A stretch of 64,000 bases of DNA, from positions 214,001-278,000 of the forward strand of contig NZ_JABWRF020000003.1 in the NCBI RefSeq assembly GCF_014268805.2, in the 5' to 3' direction. The position numbers were made by a program, and so were the translations under genes. The DNA is from Pseudomonas farsensis (GTDB lineage Bacteria; Pseudomonadota; Gammaproteobacteria; Pseudomonadales; Pseudomonadaceae). The notes under the pieces are model-generated. The model was not told the DNA's origin. It ran no database searches and saw only the letters and a program-made list of their open reading frames with translations. Of the stretch, positions 17,728 through 26,868 are shown piece after piece; the first letter of the stretch is position 1; every line of letters begins with the position of its first letter.

Positions 17728-17905
17728 AGTCACCTTTGCGCCCTTACGGCGGGTTACTTTGCTCTTGGCTAGGCGCCCCCGGCCAAAGTAACCAAAGCCG
17801 CTCGCTCCCATCATCAGTCCCGCTCGTGGCGGGATCACCTCCCTACGCAAGCCCTGCGTTCGGCCTCCTGAAGTCGCACTTTGCGTCGCCTGAGCTATCG
17901 CGCGC
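17728..17905. repeat. Conserved dispersed sequence containing CGCCCTTACGGCGGGTTACT
   Basis: This stretch has CACCTTTGCGCCCTTACGGC, then GGTTACTTTG, its inverse CAAAGTAACC about 30 bases later (TACTTTGCTC...CCAAAGTAACCAAAGCCGC), then CCGCTCGTGGCGGGATCACC. I recognise this from memory as a repeat seen in many pseudomonad intergenic regions. The minus strand can be read as a basic peptide (KVTRRKGAKVTKR), but I do not call a gene. It completes the 769-base gap before ffh, together with the class A element and the ffh promoter region. Confidence 0.55.
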
Positions 17906-17999
17906 TTAGAAGCAAGATCAAGAGCGTGTGCGCTGTGCTGTCGGGCCACCGAATATCTATCGGCCAGGTGCGAAGGTGTGCGCAGCAGGCAGTCTCCGC

Positions 18000-18005
18000 T
18001 ATAAT
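18000..18005 (+). promoter_or_regulatory. Candidate -10 element for ffh
   Basis: A perfect TATAAT stands 86 bases before the ffh ATG. The -35 region (around 17977) has no good TTGACA, so strength and exact use are uncertain. Confidence 0.45.
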
Positions 18006-18090
18006 CGCCGCCTTGTTGTGCCTGGCGGGTGTGCATTTCCCCCCACGGCACCTGAAAAACCTCGGCTCAACTAGGCCTGAAAGGATCACC

Positions 18091-19467
<1,377 letters not shown>

Positions 19468-19475
19468 TCGAATCA

Positions 19476-19548
19476 GGCGGGTCTTCCTTATAGAAGGAAA
19501 ACCCGCCAGACCCCCGCACTGGCGGGGACACTGCCGCCATTTGGCGGC
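19476..19548 (+). other. Three consecutive hairpins between ffh and rpsP
   Basis: Hairpin 1 is GGCGGGT (19476-19482) with ACCCGCC (19501-19507), and it also pairs internally TTCCTT/AAGGAA. Hairpin 2 is CCCCGC (19512-19517) with GCGGGG (19522-19527). Hairpin 3 is GCCGCC (19533-19538) with GGCGGC (19543-19548). None is followed by a strong T-run, so they may be an attenuator, an end-stabiliser for ffh mRNA, or weak termination. The 234-base spacer also holds a GGGCACGCGTGTGCCC palindrome (19638-19653) in the rpsP leader. Confidence 0.6.
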
Positions 19549-19701
19549 TTCAACCGGCAAAAATGAACGGTGGGCCATGTGCTTGCCGAAAAAGGCATTT
19601 GCAAATGTCCGTGTATTCCCCGAGAATATGCGGCCTTTTGGGCACGCGTGTGCCCATTGGGCATTCAGTTTTGCAGCACCGACTATAGGAACGATGTTCA
19701 C

Positions 19702-19953
19702 ATGGTAACCATCCGTCTTGCCCGTGGCGGCTCCAAGAAGCGCCCTTTCTACCACCTGACCGTGACCAACTCGCGTAACGCCCGTGACGGCCGTTTCGTT
19801 GAGCGCGTTGGCTTCTTCAACCCGATCGCATCGGGCGCCGAAGTCAAACTGTCGGTCAACCAAGAGCGCGTCACCTACTGGCTGAGCCAGGGCGCACAGC
19901 CGTCTGAGCGTGTTGCTCAGCTGCTGAAGGAAGCTGCCAAGGCTGCAGCCTGA
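19702..19953 (+). CDS. rpsP: 30S ribosomal protein S16
   Basis: An 83-residue small-subunit protein needed for 30S assembly. It begins MVTIRLARGGSKKRPFYHLT, and NSRNARDGRFVERVGFFNP and VTYWLSQGAQPSERV follow, matching the family over its full length. First gene of the rpsP-rimM-trmD-rplS operon; rimM starts 6 bases after its stop. I chose ATG 19702 because the family starts with M-V-x-I-R-L. An open frame upstream is non-conserved. Confidence 0.97.
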   Translation: MVTIRLARGGSKKRPFYHLTVTNSRNARDGRFVERVGFFNPIASGAEVKLSVNQERVTYWLSQGAQPSERVAQLLKEAAKAAA

Positions 19954-19958
19954 GCAGT

Positions 19959-20495
19959 ATGAACGCGACGCCAGAAAAGCCTGACGATCTGATCGTTGTA
20001 GGCAAGATTTTTTCGGTACACGGCGTTCGCGGCGAGGTGAAGGTGTATTCCTTTACCGATCCGATTGAAAACCTGTTGGATTACCCGCGCTGGACGCTCA
20101 AGCACGAAGGCAAGGTAAAACAGGTCGAGCTGGTTAGCGGTCGTGGCTCCCAAAAGGGCCTGGTCGTTAAATTGAAAGGCCTCGAGGATCGTGAAGAAGC
20201 CCGTCTTCTGAGCGGCTTTGAAATCTGCATACCGCGGAGCCTTTTGCCCAACCTGGCCGCTGACGAGTACTACTGGTACCAGTTGGTAGGTCTGAAGGTC
20301 ATCAACCAGGACGAACAACTGTTCGGCAAGGTCGATCACCTGTTGGAAACCGGCGCAAACGATGTATTGGTGGTCAAGCCTTGCGCAGGCAGCCTGGATG
20401 ATCGCGAGCGTCTGTTGCCCTATACCGGGCAGTGCGTGCTGGCAATCGACCTCGAAGCCGGTGTGATGCGAGTCGAATGGGATGCGGATTTCTAA
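19959..20495 (+). CDS. rimM: Ribosome maturation factor RimM
   Basis: A 178-residue assembly factor that binds S19 and matures the 16S rRNA head. The N-terminal RimM domain has VVGKIFSVHGVRGEVKVYSF, with KGLEDREEARLLSGFEI after it. The C-terminal PRC-like barrel has YYWYQLVGLKVINQDEQLFG and later GANDVLVVKP. The spacing to rpsP (5 bases) and trmD (3 bases) indicates tight coupling. Confidence 0.96.
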   Translation: MNATPEKPDDLIVVGKIFSVHGVRGEVKVYSFTDPIENLLDYPRWTLKHEGKVKQVELVSGRGSQKGLVVKLKGLEDREEARLLSGFEICIPRSLLPNLAADEYYWYQLVGLKVINQDEQLFGKVDHLLETGANDVLVVKPCAGSLDDRERLLPYTGQCVLAIDLEAGVMRVEWDADF

Positions 20496-20498
20496 CCG

Positions 20499-21251
20499 AT
20501 GGGTAGCCTTCGTGTAGACGTCATCACGCTGTTCCCTGAGATGTTTTCGGCCATCACCGAGTACGGCATTACCAGCCGCGCGGTGAAACAGGGGTTGCTG
20601 CAAGTGACCTGCTGGAACCCGCGGGACTACACCACAGATCGCCACCACACCGTGGATGATCGGCCGTTTGGCGGTGGTCCGGGCATGGTGATGAAAATCA
20701 AGCCTCTGGAAGACGCTTTGGCTAGCGCCAAGCAAGCGACCGGAGCATCGGCAAAGGTAATTTACCTTTCGCCGCAAGGCCGCAAGCTGAATCAGCAAGC
20801 GGTCAAAGGCCTGGCCGAACAGGAATCGTTGATCCTGATCGCCGGTCGTTATGAAGGCATCGACGAGCGTTTTATCGAGGCTCATGTCGATGAAGAGTGG
20901 TCGATTGGCGACTATGTGCTTTCCGGTGGCGAGCTGCCGGCCATGGTACTGATCGATGCGGTTACGCGGCTGCTGCCCGGAGCTTTAGGGCATGTGGACT
21001 CGGCGGAGGAAGACTCTTTCACCGACGGTCTGCTGGATTGCCCGCACTACACCCGACCTGAGGTGTATGCGGATCAGCGTGTTCCCGACGTGTTGCTAAG
21101 TGGCAACCATGCACATATCCGGCGATGGCGGATGAAGCAGTCCCTTGGTAGGACCTTCGAACGACGCGCCGATCTTCTGGAAAGTCGCTCACTTTCTGGA
21201 GAAGAGAAGAAGCTGCTCGAGGAATATCTCCGCGAGCGGGACGATAGTTAA
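20499..21251 (+). CDS. trmD: tRNA (guanine37-N1)-methyltransferase
   Basis: A 250-residue SPOUT methyltransferase that makes m1G37 in tRNAs from S-adenosylmethionine, preventing +1 frameshifting. It begins LRVDVITLFPEMFSAITEYG. The trefoil-knot AdoMet site is seen in LILIAGRYEGIDERFIE and EEWSIGDYVLSGGELPAMVL, and DCPHYTRPEVY and SGNHAHIRRWR complete the family pattern. Length is as in E. coli. Confidence 0.97.
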   Translation: MGSLRVDVITLFPEMFSAITEYGITSRAVKQGLLQVTCWNPRDYTTDRHHTVDDRPFGGGPGMVMKIKPLEDALASAKQATGASAKVIYLSPQGRKLNQQAVKGLAEQESLILIAGRYEGIDERFIEAHVDEEWSIGDYVLSGGELPAMVLIDAVTRLLPGALGHVDSAEEDSFTDGLLDCPHYTRPEVYADQRVPDVLLSGNHAHIRRWRMKQSLGRTFERRADLLESRSLSGEEKKLLEEYLRERDDS

Positions 21252-21261
21252 ACGTATCGAT

Positions 21262-21280
21262 GGTGGATCACGTATCCATC
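21262..21280 (+). other. Small stem-loop in the trmD-rplS spacer
   Basis: GGTGGAT (21262-21268) pairs with ATCCATC (21274-21280) across loop CACGT, 13 bases before the rplS ATG and next to its ribosome-binding site (TAGGAG). It could tune L19 translation relative to trmD. The pairing is seen; the role is inferred. Confidence 0.4.
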
Positions 21281-21293
21281 TTAGGAGCACAGC

Positions 21294-21644
21294 ATGACTA
21301 ACAAAATCATCCAGCAGCTCGAAGCCGAGCAGATGAGCAAGGAAATCCCAACCTTCGCACCAGGCGACACCGTTGTCGTCCAGGTTAAAGTGAAGGAAGG
21401 CGATCGCTCGCGTCTGCAGGCATTCGAAGGCGTCGTTATCGCCAAGCGTAACCGCGGTCTGAACAGCGCCTTCACCGTGCGCAAGATCTCCAGCGGCGTT
21501 GGCGTTGAGCGTACCTTCCAGACCTACAGCCCGCAGATCGACAGCCTGGCCGTGAAACGTCGTGGTGACGTGCGTAAAGCCAAGCTGTACTACCTGCGTG
21601 ACCTGTCCGGTAAAGCAGCTCGCATCAAGGAAAAACTGTCCTGA
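21294..21644 (+). CDS. rplS: 50S ribosomal protein L19
   Basis: A 116-residue large-subunit protein at the 30S-50S interface. Family stretches are FAPGDTVVVQVKVKEGDRSR, LQAFEGVVIAKRNRGLNSAF, TVRKISSGVGVERTFQTYSP and KLYYLRDLSGKAARIKE. TAGGAG lies 6 bases before the ATG. Last gene of the operon, ending at a textbook terminator. Confidence 0.97.
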   Translation: MTNKIIQQLEAEQMSKEIPTFAPGDTVVVQVKVKEGDRSRLQAFEGVVIAKRNRGLNSAFTVRKISSGVGVERTFQTYSPQIDSLAVKRRGDVRKAKLYYLRDLSGKAARIKEKLS

Positions 21645-21682
21645 GGACAGTTTGACCGGTGGCCCAGGCCGCCGTGCGAGAG

Positions 21683-21709
21683 AAAAAGCAGCCTTCGGGC
21701 TGCTTTTTT
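21683..21709 (+). terminator. Rho-independent terminator after rplS
   Basis: AAAAAGCAGCC-TTCG-GGCTGCTTTTTT: a stem of at least 7 GC-rich pairs plus A/T pairs, a UUCG tetraloop and a run of six T. It ends the rpsP-rplS operon. Confidence 0.95.
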
Positions 21710-21776
21710 GCTTTCTGGGCTTTATCGAGGCGCGCAACCGCCTGTGTTCATGCTGTGGTTTTCAAGAGCCTGTCCG

Positions 21777-21882
21777 GGCCTCATCGCAGGCTGTCGCCAG
21801 CGCCCACAAAGACCGCGCACAACCACAATATAGAGGCGAGCCCGGATTTTTGTAGGAGCTGGCGACAGCCTGCGATGAGGCC
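21777..21882. repeat. Class C repeat, inverted pair
   Basis: Two 32-base arms, 21777-21808 (GGCCTCATCGCAGGCTGTCG...) and 21851-21882 (...CGACAGCCTGCGATGAGGCC), are near-perfect complements. The spacer contains CACAAAGACCGCGCACAACC and CACAATATAGAGGCGA. A diverged copy of that spacer lies reversed near 12320-12350, so the unit is longer than the arms. It fills most of the 306-base gap before xerD. Confidence 0.75.
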
Positions 21883-21950
21883 AGTACAGACAATCTACAA
21901 CCTGCTGTGAAACACTGAGCCCCTTAAACAGTCGGTACATCAAGCCCCCA

Positions 21951-22847
21951 ATGCCCGCCCTCGACCACCCCCTGATCGACCAATTCCTCGACGCCCTCTG
22001 GCTGGAAAAAGGCCTGTCCGACAACACCCGCGCGTCCTACCGCAGCGACCTGGCCTTGTTCAATGGCTGGTTGCAGGAGAAAGGCGTGGCGTTGCCCGAT
22101 GCTGGCCGCGAGTTGATTCTCGATCATCTGGCCTGGCGTTTCGACCAGGCCTACAAACCCCGTTCGACAGCGCGTTTTCTGTCCGGCGTACGCGGTTTCT
22201 ACCGCTACCTGCTGCGCGAGCGGATGATCGCCGTCGACCCGACCTTGCAGGTCGACATGCCGCAACTGGGCAGGCCATTGCCCAAATCCCTGTCAGAGGC
22301 GGACGTTGAAGCCTTGCTGCAGGCCCCGGAGCTGGGCGAGGCCATCGGCCAGCGCGACCGCGCCATGCTGGAGGTGCTGTATGCCTGCGGCCTGCGCGTC
22401 ACCGAACTGGTCAGCCTGACCCTCGATCAGGTCAACCTGCGTCAAGGTGTGCTGCGGGTGATGGGCAAAGGCAGCAAGGAGCGCCTGGTGCCCATGGGCG
22501 AAGAGGCAGTGGTATGGATCGAGCGCTACCTGCGCGACGGCCGCGCCGAACTGCTCAATGGCCGCCCCAGCGACGTGCTGTTCCCCAGCCTGCGCGGCGA
22601 GCAGATGACCCGCCAGACCTTCTGGCACCGTATCAAGCACCATGCTCGCGTGGCCGGCATCGACAAGCCGCTGTCGCCGCACACCCTGCGCCATGCCTTT
22701 GCTACCCATCTGCTCAACCACGGCGCCGACCTGCGCGTGGTGCAGATGCTGCTGGGCCACAGTGACCTGTCCACCACGCAAATCTACACCCATGTCGCCA
22801 AAGCCCGCCTGCAACAGCTGCATGCCCAGCACCATCCGCGTGGATGA
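21951..22847 (+). CDS. xerD: Site-specific tyrosine recombinase XerD
   Basis: A 298-residue recombinase that with XerC resolves chromosome dimers at dif under FtsK control. The N-terminal SAM-like domain has LSDNTRASYRSDLALFNGWL. The catalytic domain has the Arg in ACGLRVTELVSL, the Lys in GKGSKERLVPMG, the H-x-x-R in SPHTLRHAFATHLL, and LLGHSDLSTTQIYTHV with the Tyr nucleophile. No recognisable dif site lies nearby. It is followed by dsbC, as in other pseudomonads. Confidence 0.96.
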   Translation: MPALDHPLIDQFLDALWLEKGLSDNTRASYRSDLALFNGWLQEKGVALPDAGRELILDHLAWRFDQAYKPRSTARFLSGVRGFYRYLLRERMIAVDPTLQVDMPQLGRPLPKSLSEADVEALLQAPELGEAIGQRDRAMLEVLYACGLRVTELVSLTLDQVNLRQGVLRVMGKGSKERLVPMGEEAVVWIERYLRDGRAELLNGRPSDVLFPSLRGEQMTRQTFWHRIKHHARVAGIDKPLSPHTLRHAFATHLLNHGADLRVVQMLLGHSDLSTTQIYTHVAKARLQQLHAQHHPRG

Positions 22848-23000
22848 ATGAAATTCATGTTCTGCCGAGTGGCGCGTGAGGGATCATTCTGCACCCCTCT
22901 GTTGTGGTAGGCTTGGGCGGTTTGTTGCAAGGGCCGTCGCAACGCCGCGATCCACTCGCAGGCTCGCTTGCCCGGCCCCGTCCGCCTTCAGGAGTACCCC

Positions 23001-23750
23001 ATGCGCGTGACCCAGATTTTCGCCGCCGCCGCTTTGGCGTTGGCCAGCACTTTTGCCTTCGCCGCAGCCACCGACAGCAATGCCGGGGCCGAGCAGGCCA
23101 TCCGTAAATCGTTGCAGAACCTGTCGCTGGAAGTGCCGGTCGAGAGCGTTGCCAGCAGCCCCGTCAGTGGGCTCTACGAGGTCAAGCTGCAGGGCGGCCG
23201 CGTACTGTACGCAAGCGGCGATGGCCAGTTCGTGATGCAGGGCTACCTGTTCCAGATCCAGGACGGCAAACCCGTCAACCTCACCGAAAAAACCGAGCGC
23301 CAGGGCATTGCCAAGCTGATCAACGGCATCCCGGCTGGCGAAATGGTCGTGTACCCGGCCAAGGGCGAGACCAAGTCGCATATCACCGTATTCACTGACA
23401 CCACCTGCCCGTATTGCCACAAGCTGCACGCCGAAGTGCCCGAGCTGAACAAGCGCGGCATCGAAGTGCGTTACGTCGCCTTCCCGCGCCAGGGCCTGGG
23501 CTCGGCCGGCGATGAGCAACTGCAGGCAGTGTGGTGCTCCAGCGACCGCCGCGCGGCGCTGGACAAAATGGTCGATGGCAAGGAAATCAAAGCTGCCAAG
23601 TGCACCAACCCGGTCGGCAAGCAGTTTGCCCTGGGCCAGTCGATCGGCGTCAACGGCACGCCGGCCATCGTGCTTGAAAGCGGCCAGGTGATTCCGGGCT
23701 ACCAGCCCGCACCGCAAGTGGCCAAGCTGGCCCTGGCGGCCGGCAAGTAA
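23001..23750 (+). CDS. dsbC: Thiol:disulfide interchange protein DsbC
   Basis: A 249-residue periplasmic disulfide isomerase. The signal peptide is residues 1-21. The dimerisation domain is about residues 25-90. The thioredoxin-like domain has Cys136-Cys139 (TTCPYCHKLH), a structural Cys pair (VWCSSDRR and AAKCTNPV), and the cis-Pro loop NGTPAIVLESG. DsbD keeps it reduced in related bacteria. ATG 23001 with GGAGTA upstream gives the clean signal peptide. The 153 bases after xerD hold nothing distinctive. Confidence 0.95.
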   Translation: MRVTQIFAAAALALASTFAFAAATDSNAGAEQAIRKSLQNLSLEVPVESVASSPVSGLYEVKLQGGRVLYASGDGQFVMQGYLFQIQDGKPVNLTEKTERQGIAKLINGIPAGEMVVYPAKGETKSHITVFTDTTCPYCHKLHAEVPELNKRGIEVRYVAFPRQGLGSAGDEQLQAVWCSSDRRAALDKMVDGKEIKAAKCTNPVGKQFALGQSIGVNGTPAIVLESGQVIPGYQPAPQVAKLALAAGK

Positions 23751-23832
23751 TCAATTCAGTACGCCGTCGTCATGGGGTGACGGCATGTTTCACGGTCGGC
23801 GCAGGCGCCGGCCGTTCAATGGGGAGTTCACA

Positions 23833-25137
23833 GTGAAACCGGTCAAAGTAGGCATCTGTGGGTTGGGGACCGTCGGTGGCGGTACCTTCAATGTACTTCA
23901 GCGCAACGCCGAGGAGATTGCCCGCCGTGCCGGGCGCGGTATTGAAGTGGCACAGATTGCCATGCGCTCGCAGAACCCGAACTGCCAGATTACCGGTACC
24001 CCCATTACCGCTGATGTGTTCGACGTTGCGACCAATCCCGAGATTGATATCGTCATCGAGCTGATCGGTGGCTACACCATCGCCCGCGACCTGGTGCTCA
24101 AGGCCATCGAAAACGGCAAGCATGTGGTCACTGCCAACAAGGCGCTGATTGCCGTGCATGGTAACGAGATCTTCGCCAAGGCCCGCGAGAAGGGCGTCAT
24201 CGTTGCCTTCGAGGCAGCCGTGGCGGGCGGTATCCCGGTGATCAAGGCCATCCGCGAAGGGCTGTCGGCCAACCGTATCAACTGGCTGGCCGGCATCATC
24301 AACGGCACCGGCAACTTCATCCTCACCGAAATGCGCGACAAGGGCCGTACCTTCCCTGACGTGCTGGCCGAAGCCCAGGCGCTGGGTTACGCCGAAGCCG
24401 ACCCGACCTTCGACGTCGAAGGCATCGATGCGGCGCACAAGCTGACGATCCTGGCGTCCATCGCCTTTGGCATCCCGCTGCAGTTCGACAAGGCCTACAC
24501 CGAAGGCATCACCCAGCTGACCACAGCTGACGTGAACTACGCCGAGGCCCTGGGCTACCGCATCAAGCACCTTGGTGTGGCCCGTCGTACTGCCGATGGC
24601 ATCGAGCTGCGCGTGCACCCCACGCTGATCCCGAGCGACCGCCTGATCGCCAACGTCAATGGCGTGATGAACGCAGTCATGGTCAATGGCGATGCCGCAG
24701 GCTCCACCCTGTATTACGGCGCCGGCGCCGGCATGGAGCCGACTGCATCGTCGGTGATCGCCGACCTGGTCGACGTGGTTCGCGCCATGACCTGCGACCC
24801 GGAAAACCGTGTGCCGCACCTGGCATTCCAGCCAGACTCGCTGTCGGCCCACCCGATCCTGCCGATCGATGCGTGCGAAAGCGCCTATTACCTGCGCATC
24901 CAGGCCAAGGACCATCCGGGCGTGCTGGCCCAGGTTGCCAGCATCCTGTCGGAGCGCGGTATCAACATCGAGTCGATCATGCAGAAGGAAGCCGAGGAGC
25001 AGGACGGCCTGGTGCCGATGATCCTGGTCACCCACGGTGTGGTCGAGCATCGCATCAACGACGCCATTGTCGCCCTGGAAGCCCTGCAGGACGTGGTTGG
25101 CCCGGTAGTGCGCATCCGCGTCGAACAGCTCAACTAA
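23833..25137 (+). CDS. hom: Homoserine dehydrogenase
   Basis: A 434-residue NAD(P)H enzyme converting aspartate semialdehyde to homoserine for threonine, isoleucine and methionine. The Rossmann motif is GICGLGTVGGGTFNVL (residues 7-22). The substrate region has VTANKALIAVHG, AAVAGGIPVIKAIREG and LAGIINGTGNFILTEM. A C-terminal ACT domain (about 352-430, YYLRIQAKDHPGVLAQVASI) implies allosteric control, expected to be by threonine. I start at GTG 23833: GGGGAG lies 7 bases upstream and VKPVKVG fits the family, whereas the upstream ATG adds an Arg-rich tail. thrC follows after an inverted-repeat spacer. Confidence 0.95.
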   Translation: MKPVKVGICGLGTVGGGTFNVLQRNAEEIARRAGRGIEVAQIAMRSQNPNCQITGTPITADVFDVATNPEIDIVIELIGGYTIARDLVLKAIENGKHVVTANKALIAVHGNEIFAKAREKGVIVAFEAAVAGGIPVIKAIREGLSANRINWLAGIINGTGNFILTEMRDKGRTFPDVLAEAQALGYAEADPTFDVEGIDAAHKLTILASIAFGIPLQFDKAYTEGITQLTTADVNYAEALGYRIKHLGVARRTADGIELRVHPTLIPSDRLIANVNGVMNAVMVNGDAAGSTLYYGAGAGMEPTASSVIADLVDVVRAMTCDPENRVPHLAFQPDSLSAHPILPIDACESAYYLRIQAKDHPGVLAQVASILSERGINIESIMQKEAEEQDGLVPMILVTHGVVEHRINDAIVALEALQDVVGPVVRIRVEQLN

Positions 25138-25286
25138 GCGGCAAGCCTCACGCTGCAAGCTGCAAGATGAAGCAGTTCGGTGTTGGGGCTTTGATCAGAT
25201 TACCTATGCGGCAAGGTTGCAGTGCAGGGCGCAAGAACAACGCCAGTCGGCTCTTTCTTGTAGCTTGCAGCTCGCCACTTGCCGCT
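25137..25286. repeat. 150-bp inverted-repeat element in the hom-thrC spacer
   Basis: The ends are 30-base imperfect inverted repeats (24 of 30 match): 25137-25166 (AGCGGCAAG...GCTGCAAGCTGCAAG) and 25257-25286 (CTTGTAGCTTGCAGCT...CTTGCCGCT). The left end overlaps the last base of the hom stop codon. The 90-base middle has no coding sense. The GCTGCAAGCTGCAAG motif is familiar from pseudomonad intergenic DNA (from memory). It sits inside what should be a co-transcribed unit. Confidence 0.7.
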
Positions 25287-25306
25287 CAAACCAAAGGTTT
25301 GCACCC

Positions 25307-26716
25307 ATGCGCTATATCAGTACCCGCGGCCAGGCTCCGGCCCTGAACTTCGAAGACGTGCTGCTGGCTGGCCTCGCCACCGATGGCGGCCTGTACGTTC
25401 CCGAAAACCTGCCACGCTTCACCCAGGAAGAAATCGCTTCCTGGGCAGGGCTGCCGTACCACGAGCTGGCTTTCCGAGTGATGCGCCCGTTCGTCACCGG
25501 CAGCATCGCCGATGCCGACTTCAAGAAGATTCTCGAAGAAACCTACGGCGCCTTCGCCCACGCGGCGGTTGCGCCGCTGCGTCAGCTCAACGGAAACGAG
25601 TGGGTGATGGAGCTGTTCCACGGCCCAACCCTGGCGTTCAAGGACTTTGCCCTGCAACTGCTCGGCCGCCTGCTCGACCACATTCTGGTCAAGCGTGGCG
25701 AGCGTGTGGTCATTGTCGGTGCCACCAGCGGTGATACCGGCTCTGCCGCCATCGAAGGCTGCCGCCGTTGCGACAACGTCGACATTTTCATCCTGCACCC
25801 GCACCAACGTGTGTCGGAAGTGCAGCGCCGGCAGATGACCACCATCCCGGGCGATAACATCCACAACATCGCCATCGAAGGCAACTTCGATGATTGCCAG
25901 GAAATGGTCAAGGCCAGCTTCGCTGACCAGTCCTTCCTCAAGGGCACTCGCCTGGTGGCGGTCAACTCGATCAACTGGGCACGGATCATGGCCCAGATCG
26001 TCTACTACTTCCATGCAGCGCTGCAGCTGGGTGGCCCGGCGCGATCGGTGGCGTTCTCGGTGCCAACCGGCAACTTCGGCGACATCTTTGCCGGCTACCT
26101 GGCGCGCAACATGGGCCTGCCGATCAGCCAGCTGGTGGTCGCGACCAACCGCAACGACATCCTGCACCGCTTCATGAGCGGCAACCAGTACGTCAAGGAC
26201 ACCCTGCACCCGACGCTGTCGCCGTCGATGGACATCATGGTGTCGTCCAACTTCGAACGCCTGCTGTTCGACCTGCACGGGCGCAACGGCGCAGCGATTG
26301 CCGAATTGATGGCCAACTTCAAGCAAGGTGGTGGTTTCAGCGTCGAGCAAGACCGCTGGACCGAAGCCCGCAAGCTGTTCGACTCGCTGGCAGTGACCGA
26401 CGAGCAAACCTGCGAAACCATCGGCGACGTGTTCGCAGCGACGGGTGAAGTTCTCGACCCGCACACCGCGATTGGCGTCAAGGCCGCCCGCGAGTGCCGC
26501 CGCAGCCTCGACACGCCGATGGTGGTGCTCGGCACCGCCCACCCGGTCAAGTTCCCGGAAGCGGTGGAAAAGGCCGGTGTTGGCAAGGCGCTGGAATTGC
26601 CCGCTCACCTGAGCGACCTGTTCAGCCGCGAAGAGCGCTGCACGGTTCTGCCGAACGACCTAAAAGCTGTTCAGGCATTTGTCAGCCAGCACGGCAACCG
26701 CGGCAAGCCGCTGTAA
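25307..26716 (+). CDS. thrC: Threonine synthase
   Basis: A 469-residue PLP enzyme that turns O-phosphohomoserine into threonine. It begins MRYISTRGQAPALNFEDVLL. The PLP lysine is in HGPTLAFKDFALQLLG, the phosphate loop in GATSGDTGSAAIEG, and PTGNFGDIFAGY and GTAHPVKFPEAVEKA are typical of the long bacterial class. ATG 25307 fits the family; an upstream frame continues through the repeat element without conservation. It ends at a strong terminator. Confidence 0.96.
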   Translation: MRYISTRGQAPALNFEDVLLAGLATDGGLYVPENLPRFTQEEIASWAGLPYHELAFRVMRPFVTGSIADADFKKILEETYGAFAHAAVAPLRQLNGNEWVMELFHGPTLAFKDFALQLLGRLLDHILVKRGERVVIVGATSGDTGSAAIEGCRRCDNVDIFILHPHQRVSEVQRRQMTTIPGDNIHNIAIEGNFDDCQEMVKASFADQSFLKGTRLVAVNSINWARIMAQIVYYFHAALQLGGPARSVAFSVPTGNFGDIFAGYLARNMGLPISQLVVATNRNDILHRFMSGNQYVKDTLHPTLSPSMDIMVSSNFERLLFDLHGRNGAAIAELMANFKQGGGFSVEQDRWTEARKLFDSLAVTDEQTCETIGDVFAATGEVLDPHTAIGVKAARECRRSLDTPMVVLGTAHPVKFPEAVEKAGVGKALELPAHLSDLFSREERCTVLPNDLKAVQAFVSQHGNRGKPL

Positions 26717-26733
26717 GCATCGGTTGTTATCTG

Positions 26734-26762
26734 GGGGCCGCTTTGCGGCCCCTTTGCTTTTC
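26734..26762 (+). terminator. Rho-independent terminator after thrC
   Basis: GGGGCCGC (26734-26741), loop TTT, GCGGCCCC (26745-26752), then TTTGCTTTTC. It ends the hom-thrC transcript. Confidence 0.9.
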
Positions 26763-26868
26763 CCCTCTCAATCCCGGCCGTTTCGGCAGGCTTGATCGGA
26801 CTTTTCCTATATATCGCAGGCCGCCGCTTTCATTAAGGTGCGAGCTTCATTTATTCAGGGAGAGGCCG

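Noticed and set aside
17707..18051. A minus-strand protein gene ending in a Lys/Arg-rich tail upstream of ffh
   Set aside because: The frame overlaps the ffh promoter region and a dispersed repeat, has no good ribosome-binding site and no recognisable domain.
21951..22847. xerD as an integrase marking a genomic island
   Set aside because: It has XerD length and motifs, lies in the usual xerD-dsbC-hom-thrC context, and no tRNA or att repeats are seen.
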